Shown one piece after another: positions 43,574-53,391 of a DNA stretch of 64,000 bases (position 1 is its first letter; each line of letters starts with the position of its first letter). A program made the position numbers and the translations under genes. The notes below the pieces were generated by a model that was given only the letters and a program-made list of their open reading frames with translations, was not told where the DNA came from and made no database searches. The stretch covers positions 2,687,800 through 2,751,799 of the forward strand of contig OY282441.1 of NCBI GenBank assembly GCA_958296105.1, in the 5' to 3' direction. This stretch comes from an uncultured Dehalococcoidia bacterium. Its GTDB lineage: Bacteria; Chloroflexota; Dehalococcoidia; Lucifugimonadales; UBA1123.

Positions 43574-44562
43574 CAGGTGATCTCCAGTCTAATGCGCGGG
43601 TCTATCCATGCCAGCAGTATGTCCGATATGAACGTGCCTATCACCGTCATCACGCCTATCATCATTATGATGGTGCCGGCTAGGAACATGTCCTGCGCGA
43701 GCAGCGCCCTCAGGAGCATCGGCCCCACGGTCGGCAGGCTCATCACCACGGATATGATGATGCTGCCGGACACCAGCAGCGGGAGGAGATAGCCTACGGT
43801 GCTTATGAGCGGATTCAGCGCCACGCGCACGGGGTACTTCAGCACTACGCGCCACTCCGAGAGACCCTTGGCGCGCGCCGTCACCACGTAGGGCTTTCGC
43901 AGCTCGTCCAGCAGGTTGGCGCGCATGACTCTGATGAGCTGCGCAGTACCCGCCACCGCCAGGACTATCGAGGGCAGCCACAGGTGGTTGAGAAGGTCGA
44001 TCACCTTGCCCACGCTGTAGGGCGCGTCGGCGTATTCGGGCGAGAACAGGCCGCCTATGTTGGCGTTGAAGAACACGAACCCGAAGTACAGCAGCACCAG
44101 CGCCAGCAGGAAGTTGGGAATGGCAAGCCCCATGAAGCCCACGAACGTGAACACGTAGTCCCCTACCGAGTACTGCTTCACCGCCGAGTATATGCCGATG
44201 GGAATGGCGAGGATCCACGTGAATATCACGGAGGCGAAGGCGAGAGCGGCGGTCAGGAACAGGCGGTCGCCTATCACGTCTATGACGGGGCGCTGGTACT
44301 CCATGGACAGCCCGAAGTTGCCCTGGAACACCTGACGCATCCACTTGGTGTACTGGATCGGGAAGGGGCTTTCCAATCCGTACTGCTCGCGCAGGTTGGC
44401 GGCTTCTTCGTCCGTGACCTGCGTTCCCGTGGACAGGAGGGTGGCGACGTATGCCGTCACGTAGTCGCCCGGCGGCAGCTGGATTATTGCGAACGATATT
44501 ACGGATATTGCCCACGTGGTGATTAGGGCAAATACCAAGCGCCTTATGATGAAAGCTACCAT
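43573..44562 (-). CDS. Peptide ABC transporter permease, DppB/OppB type
   Basis: A 329-residue permease with FIIRRLVFALITTWAISVISFAII at the N terminus and the EAA loop VVTARAKGLSEWRVVLKYPVRVALNPLI. A long loop (about 165-190, NANIGGLFSPEYADAPYSVGKVID) is usual in the family. It begins the permease pair, 106 bases after the binding-protein gene. Confidence 0.95.
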   Translation of the reverse strand: MVAFIIRRLVFALITTWAISVISFAIIQLPPGDYVTAYVATLLSTGTQVTDEEAANLREQYGLESPFPIQYTKWMRQVFQGNFGLSMEYQRPVIDVIGDRLFLTAALAFASVIFTWILAIPIGIYSAVKQYSVGDYVFTFVGFMGLAIPNFLLALVLLYFGFVFFNANIGGLFSPEYADAPYSVGKVIDLLNHLWLPSIVLAVAGTAQLIRVMRANLLDELRKPYVVTARAKGLSEWRVVLKYPVRVALNPLISTVGYLLPLLVSGSIIISVVMSLPTVGPMLLRALLAQDMFLAGTIIMMIGVMTVIGTFISDILLAWIDPRIRLEIT

Positions 44563-44668
44563 GGCGGAATGCGGCCCCGAGCTGGCTGGCTGATGCTTAG
44601 ATGATTGAGGCGAGGGCGCGGGAAGAGTGAAGTCCCCCCGCGCCCATTTCAGTCAGATCGGATGCCCC

Positions 44669-46864
44669 CTACTCGTAGGACAGCTTCTGCGGCTGGCGGT
44701 TCTCCGAGCTCATCCAGTACAGGGTGATGGGCCGGGAGATGCCCGGAGTCTTGGTGTCCGGGCTGTTGAACTGCCTGGCGGGAACGTTGCCGAGGTCCGT
44801 CTTGGCGACCCTGACGCCGAGCGACGCGGGCGACTGGCCCACGAGTCCGACCGACCACGACTGATCGAGGACGATCTCCCATATCTCCTTGCCGAGCTGG
44901 ATTCGCTCCGCTTCGGGGACGCCGAACGCCTTCTTGTACTTCTCCATCACCGTCTTGAGCTCGGGGAAGGGCTCCTGACCCTTCTCGCCGTCCGACTGGA
45001 ACCAGAGGCCCAGCGCAGATCCCATCTCGTTGCTGGTGAAGGCGGGGAAGATGTGGCCCGGGAAGGTGAACAGATGCTCGCTGCCGTCGCCCCAGGATAC
45101 GCGAATCTGGTTCGAGTCCGCTGCCTGAAGCTGTCCGGCGAGGGAGCGCTCCTGCGCGAGAACGGTCGTCTTGAGACCGATGTTCCTCTCCCAGTGTTCG
45201 GCTATCATCTCCGCCATTCCCACGAACTCGATGAACTGCGCCGTGCGCGCGCTGACCTCGACTACCAGCCGTTCGCCGTTGTCTCCGCGCAGCCTGAAGC
45301 CCTCGGAGTCCTTGTTGGGGACGATCTCATCGAGCATCTTGTTGGCGAGGTCTGGGTCGAAGGTCGCCCACTTGCCGCGCCACTCTTCTTCGGAGCCGGG
45401 AGAGTATGGGTTACTGGGCGCGGGCGCGAACGAACCGGGTACGCCGAAGCCGAGGAAGAACACCTCGTTCATCTGGTCTCGGTCTATGCCTATCGCCAGA
45501 GCGCGGCGGAAGTCCGCGTTCAGGAACAGCTCGCCTATGTACGGGTCTTCGGTGTACGACATGTTGAACTTGACGGTGGCGTCTGCTCCGGCTTCCTGCG
45601 TATCGAAGTAGAGCTTGTAGCCGCCCGCTTCCTCGTTGTCCAGATAGAGCGGCACCTTTGCCATGTTCAGGTGTCTGCCCTGCCAGTCGTACTCGCCCGC
45701 TATGGCGCGCAGGTTGATCACCTCGAGGTCCTCGGCGAGAGTCAGCACCACAACGTCTATGTACGGCAGCTGATTGCCGTCCGTGTCCACCATCCAGAAG
45801 TAGGGGTTGCGCTCCAGCTTCCACGTGTCGGAGTTGATCGGGGTTACCGTCTTCCACGGGGTCGCCACGGGAAGCTCGGGGTTGAGCGCCCAGTCGTTCT
45901 TGAACTTGAACAGGTTGACCCAGTTGTCGTAGCCTTCCTCCTCCACCATCTGCTCGACGGATTCCTCGCCGGCCACGTCAGGCAGGAACTGCTCCAAGTA
46001 GTGCTTCGGAGAGAACATACCGTAGCCGTTCAGACCCTGATATGCGTGTCCGCCCAAGTGGGTGGATCCCGCCAGCACTTCGAGGAAGAAGTAGTACGGG
46101 TCTTCGAAGTTAACCCGAATGGTGTACTGATCGACCTTCTCGAGGGTTCCCTGCTTGCCGTTGATGGCGAACCAAGAAGACTTGGTGGGAACGAGCTCGT
46201 CGTTCAGGTACATCTCTTCGTACCAGAACTCGAAGTCGTCTGCGGTGAAGGGCGCGCCGTCCGACCACTTCATGCCCTCGCGCAGCTCGAAGGTGTAGGT
46301 GCGCCCTTCGTTGGAAACTTCCCAGCTCTTGATCACGTTGGGGCCGGCGGTGTTGCCTGTGTAGTCCCAGAAGAGGGGATGATCGGGGCCTGTGCAGCAG
46401 CGATAGCCGTTCCACTTGTCGGCAGGGCCTGTGAAGCCGCGCCGCCAGATGCCGCCGTACTCGCCCGTGCTGTGGACGGGCTGAATGACCATGAGATCAT
46501 CCTGAACCGGAATGCGATCCTCTACGGGAGGCAGCTTTCCGGCGGCGACGAGAGCGGCGAGCTGCGGCGCTTCACCAAAGCTGGTTGGGAACTGGCTGGG
46601 GTCGGTGATGACGGACGGCCCTTCGAGCTTGCCCACCAGACCCGTCTCATCGGCGGGCGCGGTGGTCTCGGCCGTTGGGGCGGGCATCGCCGGAGCCGCG
46701 GTCGGAGCGACCATAGCCGGAGCCGCAGTCGGGGCGGCCATAGCCGGAGCCGCGGTTGCCTGTACTGCCGGCGTCTCCTCCTCGGAAGTGCTGCACGCCG
46801 CCATGACCAACATGGAGATCACAAGCGCTAGGGGGAGAATCACTCCCATCCTCTTCAAACTCAT
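44669..46864 (-). CDS. ABC transporter substrate-binding lipoprotein, SBP_bac_5 family
   Basis: A 731-residue family 5 binding protein, longer than most DppA/OppA. The signal peptide ends in a lipobox (VISMLVMAAC|STSE). A low-complexity spacer of Ala/Pro/Thr (repeats of APAMxAPTA) precedes the domain. The family blocks are YTFELREGMKWSDGAPFTADDFEFWYEE and NADFRRALAIGIDRDQMNEV. The start at 46864 follows AAGGAGG. It delivers the ligand to the DppBCDF set below it; large family 5 proteins of this kind are not always peptide binders. Confidence 0.94.
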   Translation of the reverse strand: MSLKRMGVILPLALVISMLVMAACSTSEEETPAVQATAAPAMAAPTAAPAMVAPTAAPAMPAPTAETTAPADETGLVGKLEGPSVITDPSQFPTSFGEAPQLAALVAAGKLPPVEDRIPVQDDLMVIQPVHSTGEYGGIWRRGFTGPADKWNGYRCCTGPDHPLFWDYTGNTAGPNVIKSWEVSNEGRTYTFELREGMKWSDGAPFTADDFEFWYEEMYLNDELVPTKSSWFAINGKQGTLEKVDQYTIRVNFEDPYYFFLEVLAGSTHLGGHAYQGLNGYGMFSPKHYLEQFLPDVAGEESVEQMVEEEGYDNWVNLFKFKNDWALNPELPVATPWKTVTPINSDTWKLERNPYFWMVDTDGNQLPYIDVVVLTLAEDLEVINLRAIAGEYDWQGRHLNMAKVPLYLDNEEAGGYKLYFDTQEAGADATVKFNMSYTEDPYIGELFLNADFRRALAIGIDRDQMNEVFFLGFGVPGSFAPAPSNPYSPGSEEEWRGKWATFDPDLANKMLDEIVPNKDSEGFRLRGDNGERLVVEVSARTAQFIEFVGMAEMIAEHWERNIGLKTTVLAQERSLAGQLQAADSNQIRVSWGDGSEHLFTFPGHIFPAFTSNEMGSALGLWFQSDGEKGQEPFPELKTVMEKYKKAFGVPEAERIQLGKEIWEIVLDQSWSVGLVGQSPASLGVRVAKTDLGNVPARQFNSPDTKTPGISRPITLYWMSSENRQPQKLSYE

Positions 46865-47238
46865 CTGCCAGCCTCCTTGAAATTTCTGCGCATGATTCGG
46901 GCGCGTCAGCCAATCGGCTGCCGCCCCCCTAAATAGTTGGGGCAATCCTAAGTCTGAGAGGGTTGGTTGTCAAGCGCGGAAAAATTGCAGGAGCCCACGT
47001 GACGCGCGCCGCAAGGGTTCGGCTGCGGCGCGCGCGCAGGTATCACCCGCGCAGTCTCGGAATGAAGTATAATCGTATAATGCGGCTGCATGTCGGCGCA
47101 CGACGCGGCAATCGCAAGCCGCGCGAGGACTCCGATGGGACGCTTCGGATGATCGTTCGAGGACGCAGACGCCGAACGGCGAAAATACATGAAAATATAC
47201 AGTGAAATGCACTCGGCAAGCTGTCATGGGAGGGAATC
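46865..47238. other. Divergent regulatory region between the importer and FHA-kinase operons
   Basis: Besides the importer promoter it holds a strong GC hairpin with 11-base-pair arms (47004-47014 and 47025-47035, loop of ten) without a T run. Two TATAAT boxes face the FHA gene at 47068-47073 and 47076-47081, without clear -35 boxes. No coding frame is supported. Confidence 0.5.
46945..46973 (-). promoter_or_regulatory. Promoter of the peptide ABC importer operon
   Basis: On the minus strand: -35 TTGACA (46968-46973), 17-base spacer, -10 TAGGAT (46945-46950). The leader to the lipoprotein ATG is about 75 bases. Confidence 0.75.
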
Positions 47239-48777
47239 TTGAAACTGGCGGTAACGTTGCTGACGATCTCGGCGCTGATCGCGGTCATTGGCTGCGCTTC
47301 ACAGCCCGACCTGGGCGACCCCTACACCGCGGCCGATCTGATTCTGGCGCACAGCGAAAGCGCGGAAACATACGAAGAGCAGTGGAAGGGTCAGCGAATC
47401 AACATCGAGGGAGCGGTGCTTCGCGCCTCGGATGGAAGAGTGTATCTCGACGCCGCCGACAGCGGCCTACCCGGCGCCGTTGCCCTCAGCGGCCTCTCAG
47501 AGGACGAGCAAACGAGATGGGATCCGGGAGACCGCGCGGAATACGCCTGCACCATAGGCGAATACGTGAACGAGACGATTCTGATGGAGCAGTGCGGCCC
47601 TGCGGAACACGGCGGAGATGCCGCCGCATCGTCAGCCGCCGGCTCCGGCGCGGCGTCATCTAGCTCCAACCCGATCGTCCAGTACTGGAGCATACCCGCT
47701 CTGCTGATCGCCTCGGTGCTGACGGTCACGGCAATGGCGCGCTCCACGTGGAAGGGATGGCACCCGCCCATGATCGCCGTGATGTGCCTGGGCGTTCTGG
47801 CGATACTCAACGCCGTCGCCGCGGCGGTGTTCAGCTACACCACAGTCGACTCGTCCGCGCTGATCGTACTGGCGGCGCTCTCGTTTCCGGTCATCTGCGC
47901 TCTGGCTTGGCTCATACTCGACCCCGACCGCTTCCCCTCGCTCGACCTCGGAGGAGTGGGGACGTCCGCGCCGATGCCGTCTCCCGTATCCATGACCCAA
48001 GCCCAGCCAGATTCGACGTCCAGCGCCCCCGACATGACGAACGTAGGCGTCGCGGGAACTGTGGTGGGGCCGCCGAGAAGCCCGATTGTCGAAGCGCCTT
48101 CGCAGACGATGGCCATGCAGCCGAACGTCACCCGATCCATGGCGTGGGTCGTCGTCACCAAGGGGCCGTCCGAGGGGAAATCGATCCAGCTCAAGGAGGG
48201 CGCCAACACCATCGGGCGAGCGCTGGACAACGACCTTCAGGTAGACGACGCCTCTGTATCTCGCGCTCACGCCATGCTGACCGTGAAGGATGGCGAATTC
48301 ACGCTGATCGACCTCGGAAGCGCCGGCGGCACCAGAATCGGAGCTTACCGCATATCGGGCAAGCGTGTTGGCGCGGGAAGCGTCGTCGCCGTTGGGCAGA
48401 CCGCGCTCAGCCTCGTCGGCGTGGACGCCTTTCAGGGAGGCCCTGCGTCCGGCGCGACGATGGTGGGCTCCCCATCCGGCTCCTCGCTCACCCTCATAGC
48501 GCAGTCCGGACCAGACGCGGGGAAGAGCTTCCTGCTTGCGTCCGCGCAAAACGTCATAGGCAGAGACGCATCCGCGCAGGTGGTCTTGTCCGACCCAACC
48601 GTGAGCCGCCGCCACGCGATGATTCGGGTCGACGCGGATCGCGTCTCCATTTCGGACCTCGGCTCCATGTCTGGAACTTCGGTCGACGGCGAAGTCATAC
48701 AGGGCGTTCGGATTGCGGTTGGAGACCGCGTCGCCATTGGCCAGTCGGAGTTCACGCTCATGATGCCCAGCGTCTGA
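47239..48777 (+). CDS. Membrane lipoprotein with two FHA domains
   Basis: A 512-residue protein. It starts at TTG 47239 behind GGGAGGG, with a signal and lipobox (IAVIGC|ASQP). An OB-like domain (about 35-115) is followed by three membrane segments (about 150-235) and a Ser/Pro-rich linker. Two FHA domains face the cytoplasm: TIGRALDNDLQVDDASVSRAHAML (about 320) and VIGRDASAQVVLSDPTVSRRHAMI (about 438), both with the GR and SRxH phosphothreonine-binding residues. It likely reads phosphorylation by the kinases downstream. The next gene overlaps its stop by one base. Confidence 0.9.
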   Translation: MKLAVTLLTISALIAVIGCASQPDLGDPYTAADLILAHSESAETYEEQWKGQRINIEGAVLRASDGRVYLDAADSGLPGAVALSGLSEDEQTRWDPGDRAEYACTIGEYVNETILMEQCGPAEHGGDAAASSAAGSGAASSSSNPIVQYWSIPALLIASVLTVTAMARSTWKGWHPPMIAVMCLGVLAILNAVAAAVFSYTTVDSSALIVLAALSFPVICALAWLILDPDRFPSLDLGGVGTSAPMPSPVSMTQAQPDSTSSAPDMTNVGVAGTVVGPPRSPIVEAPSQTMAMQPNVTRSMAWVVVTKGPSEGKSIQLKEGANTIGRALDNDLQVDDASVSRAHAMLTVKDGEFTLIDLGSAGGTRIGAYRISGKRVGAGSVVAVGQTALSLVGVDAFQGGPASGATMVGSPSGSSLTLIAQSGPDAGKSFLLASAQNVIGRDASAQVVLSDPTVSRRHAMIRVDADRVSISDLGSMSGTSVDGEVIQGVRIAVGDRVAIGQSEFTLMMPSV

Positions 48778-49604
48778 TGAGATTCCTGCGCCGCAGACGT
48801 GAAGCCGCCCCGATGTCCACGATTGGCGTCACGGACGTCGGGGTCGTTCGCTCCGTGAATCAAGACAACTTCCTGACCCTGCTGGGGCGGGACGCTCCGC
48901 TGGGCGACGCCCTCCTCGCGGTGGCGGACGGCATGGGCGGACACGCCGCCGGCGAGGTCGCCAGCCAGATGTCCCTCGAACTGCTCACCGACTCGCTGTC
49001 GAGCGCGTCTTCCCCCTCGCCGCAATCGCTCCGCCAAGCGGTGGAGCGGGCGAACAGCGGAGTCTATCATGCGTCCCAGAGACCCGATCTGCGCGGGATG
49101 GGAACAACGCTCGTAGCCGCTCTGCTGGCGGGCGCGGACCTGCTGCTGTGCAACGTGGGAGACAGCCGAGCCTACCTTATGAGAGACGGCGCGCTGAACC
49201 AGCTGACCCAAGATCACAGCTGGGTGGGCGAGATGGTCGCCAGCGGGCATCTCACGCCGCAGCAGGCAGCCGTCCACCCGCGCAGAAACGTTCTCACGCG
49301 CGCGCTGGGCGTGGGCGAGTCTGTCCAAGTGGATACGACAAGCGTCTCCCTGAAACGCGGAGACATCGTGCTGATCTGCTCCGATGGGCTTCATGGACTG
49401 GTGGACGACTGGATGATGGCAGCCATCCTCGACAGGAGGGCGAAATCTCTGAAGAAGATCGCCCGCGAGCTGGTCGAGTCCGCCAAGCGCGCGGGCGGCC
49501 CGGACAACATAACCGTCGTCGTGGCGCGAATGGACTCGCACGCCCAGCCGCTCCAAACCCAGAGCGCAGTCGACAGGCTCGGCGTCACCCTGCCGCCATG
49601 TTAG
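48777..49604 (+). CDS. PP2C-family protein serine/threonine phosphatase
   Basis: A 275-residue phosphatase with all metal-site blocks: VRSVNQDNFL, LLAVADGMGGHAAGEVAS, LLLCNVGDSRAYLM, VLICSDGLHGLVDDWMMA and GGPDNITVVVARM. It starts in a TGATG overlap with the FHA gene. It counteracts the kinases of the operon. Its last 66 codons are duplicated at 50494-50693. Confidence 0.96.
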   Translation: MRFLRRRREAAPMSTIGVTDVGVVRSVNQDNFLTLLGRDAPLGDALLAVADGMGGHAAGEVASQMSLELLTDSLSSASSPSPQSLRQAVERANSGVYHASQRPDLRGMGTTLVAALLAGADLLLCNVGDSRAYLMRDGALNQLTQDHSWVGEMVASGHLTPQQAAVHPRRNVLTRALGVGESVQVDTTSVSLKRGDIVLICSDGLHGLVDDWMMAAILDRRAKSLKKIARELVESAKRAGGPDNITVVVARMDSHAQPLQTQSAVDRLGVTLPPC

Positions 49605-49611
49605 GAGAGCC

Positions 49612-50493
49612 ATGACGAACGCACCCGAAGGGATGATAGGCAAATACCGAATCATCGAGAATCTGGCGTCCGGCAGCCAGGGTTCGGTCCATCGCGCGCG
49701 AGACCCCGAGCTGAAGCGCGAGGTGGCGCTGAAAGTCCTGCTTCCGGATCGGGCCGCGCCCGAATTCGTCCAGCGCTTCGAGTGTGAAGCGCAGCTCGTC
49801 GCCTCCATCGACCACCCGAACGTAGCCAAAATCTTCGAGATTGGCGAGCATGGCGGCTTGCCCGTCATAGTCATGGAGTACGTCCCGCACACGCTCGAAC
49901 ATCTCGTGGAGAAGCGGAGGCGGCTGGACGCGGCGCTCGCCGTCTCCATAGCGCGTCAGGCAGCCGCCGCGCTCGAAGCCGCTCGAACGAGAGGCATCAC
50001 CCACCACGATATCAAGCCGGACAACCTGCTGCTGACCTCGCTGGATGCGGACTGCGAGGTCAAGCTAATAGACTTCGGGATTGCCCACGCCGCTGGCATG
50101 GCGTCCATGACTCAGGCGGACTCGTGGACGGGCCCGCCGCTCTACATGCCGACGGAGCAGTGGAACAACGAGCGCGGCGACACGCGCTCGGACGTATACT
50201 CGCTGGGCATCGTCATGTACCAGATGCTTTCCGGGCAGCTGCCGTTCGATTCGGACGCCGCCAACAGTATCGTCTGGCAGAACGATATTATGCGTAAGCA
50301 CATGGAGGCGACGCCTGCATCTCTGCGCGCTCTGCGCGAGGACGTCCCCGAATACCTCGATGCGCTGGTGGCGAAGTGCATGGCGAAGGATCCCGAAGAC
50401 CGTTATCAGACGCCGGGCGAGCTTGCGCGCGCGCTGCTCGGAGTACTCGAACTTTCCATCTGCCAAAAAATCGCGCAGCTGCCGCGCAAGTGA
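49612..50493 (+). CDS. Ser/Thr protein kinase, domain-only truncated copy
   Basis: A 293-residue kinase domain without a membrane segment. It has GSQGSVHRARD (glycine loop), EVALKVL (ATP Lys), [12 protein letters not shown] (catalytic Asp with HHD in place of HRD) and LIDFGIAH. The activation segment reads GPPLYMPTEQ, with PTE in place of the PPE seen in kinase 2, a weakened APE motif. After GELARA the sequence leaves the kinase 2 pattern and ends in an unrelated 20-residue tail. It looks like the product of a 1.09-kb tandem duplication and may be soluble or non-functional. Confidence 0.85.
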   Translation: MTNAPEGMIGKYRIIENLASGSQGSVHRARDPELKREVALKVLLPDRAAPEFVQRFECEAQLVASIDHPNVAKIFEIGEHGGLPVIVMEYVPHTLEHLVEKRRRLDAALAVSIARQAAAALEAARTRGITHHDIKPDNLLLTSLDADCEVKLIDFGIAHAAGMASMTQADSWTGPPLYMPTEQWNNERGDTRSDVYSLGIVMYQMLSGQLPFDSDAANSIVWQNDIMRKHMEATPASLRALREDVPEYLDALVAKCMAKDPEDRYQTPGELARALLGVLELSICQKIAQLPRK

Positions 50494-50693
50494 ACGACTG
50501 GATGATAGCCGCCATCCTCGACAGGAGGGCGAAATCTCTGAAGAAGGTCGCCAGCGAGCTGGTCGAATCCGCCAAGCGCGCGGGCGGCACGGACAACATA
50601 ACCGTCGTCGTGGCGCGGATGGACTCGCGCGCCACGACGCGCCAAACCCAGAGCGCAGTCGACAGGCTCGGCGTCACCCTGCCGCCATGTTAG
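50494..50693 (+). pseudogene. Duplicated C-terminal fragment of the PP2C gene
   Basis: From 50494 the sequence matches the PP2C gene from 49405, offset 1089 bases, and encodes its last 66 residues (DWMIAAILDRRAKSL to GVTLPPC). It has no start codon or ribosome site of its own. It ends eight bases before kinase 2 and carries the ribosome binding site for it. Confidence 0.9.
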
Positions 50694-50700
50694 GAGAGCC

Positions 50701-53301
50701 ATGACGAACGCACCCGAAGGGATGATCGGCAAATACCGAATCATCGAGAATCTGGCGTCCGGCAGCCAGGGTTCGGTCTATCGCGCGCACGACCCCGAGC
50801 TGGATCGAGAGGTGGCGCTGAAAGTCCTGCATCCGCATCTGGCTACGCCCGAAGTCATCCAGCGCTTCAGGCGCGAGGCGCAGCTCGTCGCATCCATCCC
50901 CCACCGAAACATAGCCAGCATCAGCGAGATTGGCGAGCATGACGGCTCGCACTTCATAGTCATAGAGTACGTCCCGCACACGACCGGCCAGCTCGTGGAG
51001 CGGGGACCGCTGGACGTGGCGCTCGCCGTCTCCATAGCGCATCAGGCAGCCGCCGCGCTCGAAGCCGCTCGAACGAGCAGGCGCGGCATCACCCACCACG
51101 ATATCAAGCCGGACAACCTGCTGCTGACCTCGCTGGATGCGGACTGCGAGGTCAAGCTCATCGACTTCGGAATTGCCCACGCCGCGGACATGGCGCCCAT
51201 GACTCAGGCAGGCGCCAAGTGGGGAACGCCGTTCTACATGCCGCCGGAGCAGTGGAACGGCGAGCGCGGCGACACGCGCTCGGACGTATACTCGCTGGGC
51301 ATCGTCATGTACCAGATGCTTTCGGGGCAGGTGCCGTTCGATTCGGACGCCGCCAACAATCTCGTCCAGCAGAACGATATTGCGCGTCAGCACCTCGAGG
51401 CGATACCCGTATCTCTGCGCACTCTGCGCGAGGACGTCCCAGAAGACCTCGAGGCGGTGGTGACGAAGTGCATGGCGAAGGCGCCCGAAGACCGCTATCA
51501 GACGCCGGGCGAGCTTGCGCGCATTCTGGAGGACATGTTCGGAATAGCCGCTCCCAGCGCGGTTCGGCTCGGTTCTCGTCCGCCTGTGCGGATAAGCGAT
51601 CCGCCGAAACCTCCCAGTCCCATCCTCCAAAGAATCGCGCTTCTGCGCAATCGGCTGCCCCTGCTCGCGGCTGGCGCATTCGGGGCGGTGGTCACGATTT
51701 TGCTAATCGTGATCATGGCTTCGCAGGCAGGCGACGCCCCCTCCGAGCCTACGCTGCCCCGCCTTGCCACGCCCACGCCGTCCGACACTCGGGCTTTCGT
51801 CCCCCCGCCCCCTATCGTCTCGACCCCAACGAACACGCCCCCGCCCACGCCAGAGCCTACGACGCCTCCCGTTTCGACGCCCACGCCATATCCCATACAG
51901 CCGACCTACACGCCATTGCCCACCAATACGCCAAGAGCCGCGCCCGTTGCCCTAACTGCAAACGCGCCGGAGCCGACTTTCACCCCCACCTCGACCCACT
52001 CGCCCACCCCCACGCCCAAACCCGCCGCTGCCAACACGCCCACCGCCACGCCAACGCCTGCGCCCACTGAGACGCCAACTCCAACTCCAACCCCAACGCT
52101 CGCGCCCACCGCGACGCCGACTCCGACCCAGACGCCGACTCCAACCCAGACTCCAACGCCAACGTTCACGCCCACCGCGACGCCGACCCCAACCCCAACG
52201 CCAATCCCGGCAATCCCGAATCTGCTGGTCGAAACGGTGACCGTCTCCCCCGAGACCTACACCGTCTGGGATGAATTGAGCTTCACCGCTCGCGTCGGCA
52301 ACTCGGGAACGGCCTCAGCCGAAAAGATCACCGTTGGGCTGTACAACAGCAGCAGCGACGAGGTTCTGGCCGAGCGCACGATCAGAAGTCTAAGGCCCGG
52401 CGGTGTGGAGGACGTCACCCTCGTATGGCGCGCAGAGTCCAAGCCGCGCTCGCTCAGCGTGATCGTGGACAGAGACGACCAGATCGTGGAGTTCGAGGAA
52501 GGCGACAACTCTTCTTCGGCTCTGAGCATAGTGCCGCGCACCCCGCCCTATCGCGTGGGCGACATCACGTGGGATCCGAGAAAGCCCCACCTCTACGATA
52601 GGGTGTCGTTCTGGGCGCATATCGGCAACAGCGCAGATCGGCGCGTGGAGTACGAGGCTGGGGTCGCGTTCTACCTGAACGGTGAGGATATCGGCTGGTC
52701 GGAGCTGAGCAGCTTGGGATCCAAGGCATCCAAGCAGGTGGAATCCCATTCATGGGAGGCGCTGAATGGCGAGTACGAGGTGACCGCCGCGATCTATCCG
52801 CTGCGCTATCTCGACTACCGCGAGAACCCGTCGTGGAACACGCTGGACGAGAGATACGCCATCGCCGTATCTCACGCGATCTACAGCGACACCCTCTTGC
52901 CGAATCTCGTGGTTTCGTATGTGGACATATCCGAAAGGAGAGTGGCGAACAGCGATACTCTGTATCTGAGCTTGGAGATCGAGGTCTCCAACGAAATAGA
53001 CGAGAAGGGAAATCGTCCCACGCCCGTAAATCGTTCGTTCGACGTCAGAGTCGAATTGGAGAGTGGCCGCGCCTGTCCGTGGACGCTGAGCCCATGCGCC
53101 TTCACGCTGAAGTTCGACGGGCTTCGCGGCGGCTCGGCGTCGACCCGCAAGGTGGAAGGCTCAGTGGCTTTGCCAATTCCCAGAGGTAGCGCGGTCGATG
53201 AGTACAACCTGCTGATCACGGTCGATCCGTCCAACGTGATCGTGGAGTCCGACGACGCGGACAACGTCAAGCGCAAGACGAAGCGGGTCAAAAGCAGCTG
53301 A
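50701..53301 (+). CDS. Transmembrane Ser/Thr protein kinase with CARDB-type extracellular domains
   Basis: An 866-residue PknB-like kinase. The kinase domain (1-275) has [38 protein letters not shown] and [11 protein letters not shown] membrane helix ([21 protein letters not shown], about 318-338) is followed by a Thr/Pro-rich spacer of about 160 residues with PTPTPT runs. Then come three CARDB-like beta domains ([22 protein letters not shown]..., [13 protein letters not shown]..., [15 protein letters not shown]...) to the end. It is likely a sensor of envelope signals. Intact, with all catalytic residues. Confidence 0.93.
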   Translation: MTNAPEGMIGKYRIIENLASGSQGSVYRAHDPELDREVALKVLHPHLATPEVIQRFRREAQLVASIPHRNIASISEIGEHDGSHFIVIEYVPHTTGQLVERGPLDVALAVSIAHQAAAALEAARTSRRGITHHDIKPDNLLLTSLDADCEVKLIDFGIAHAADMAPMTQAGAKWGTPFYMPPEQWNGERGDTRSDVYSLGIVMYQMLSGQVPFDSDAANNLVQQNDIARQHLEAIPVSLRTLREDVPEDLEAVVTKCMAKAPEDRYQTPGELARILEDMFGIAAPSAVRLGSRPPVRISDPPKPPSPILQRIALLRNRLPLLAAGAFGAVVTILLIVIMASQAGDAPSEPTLPRLATPTPSDTRAFVPPPPIVSTPTNTPPPTPEPTTPPVSTPTPYPIQPTYTPLPTNTPRAAPVALTANAPEPTFTPTSTHSPTPTPKPAAANTPTATPTPAPTETPTPTPTPTLAPTATPTPTQTPTPTQTPTPTFTPTATPTPTPTPIPAIPNLLVETVTVSPETYTVWDELSFTARVGNSGTASAEKITVGLYNSSSDEVLAERTIRSLRPGGVEDVTLVWRAESKPRSLSVIVDRDDQIVEFEEGDNSSSALSIVPRTPPYRVGDITWDPRKPHLYDRVSFWAHIGNSADRRVEYEAGVAFYLNGEDIGWSELSSLGSKASKQVESHSWEALNGEYEVTAAIYPLRYLDYRENPSWNTLDERYAIAVSHAIYSDTLLPNLVVSYVDISERRVANSDTLYLSLEIEVSNEIDEKGNRPTPVNRSFDVRVELESGRACPWTLSPCAFTLKFDGLRGGSASTRKVEGSVALPIPRGSAVDEYNLLITVDPSNVIVESDDADNVKRKTKRVKSS

Positions 53302-53391
53302 TCGTCTCCTCATCCCCACCCTTCACTTGTGGTAAGCTGGAATGGAGACAGACCATCTGAGTTCGACCACCCACTGAGACGGAATGGGAAA

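Noticed and set aside
44627-46831. 734-codon open frame opposite the substrate-binding lipoprotein gene
   Set aside because: Shadow of the real gene; no ribosome site and no recognisable domain.
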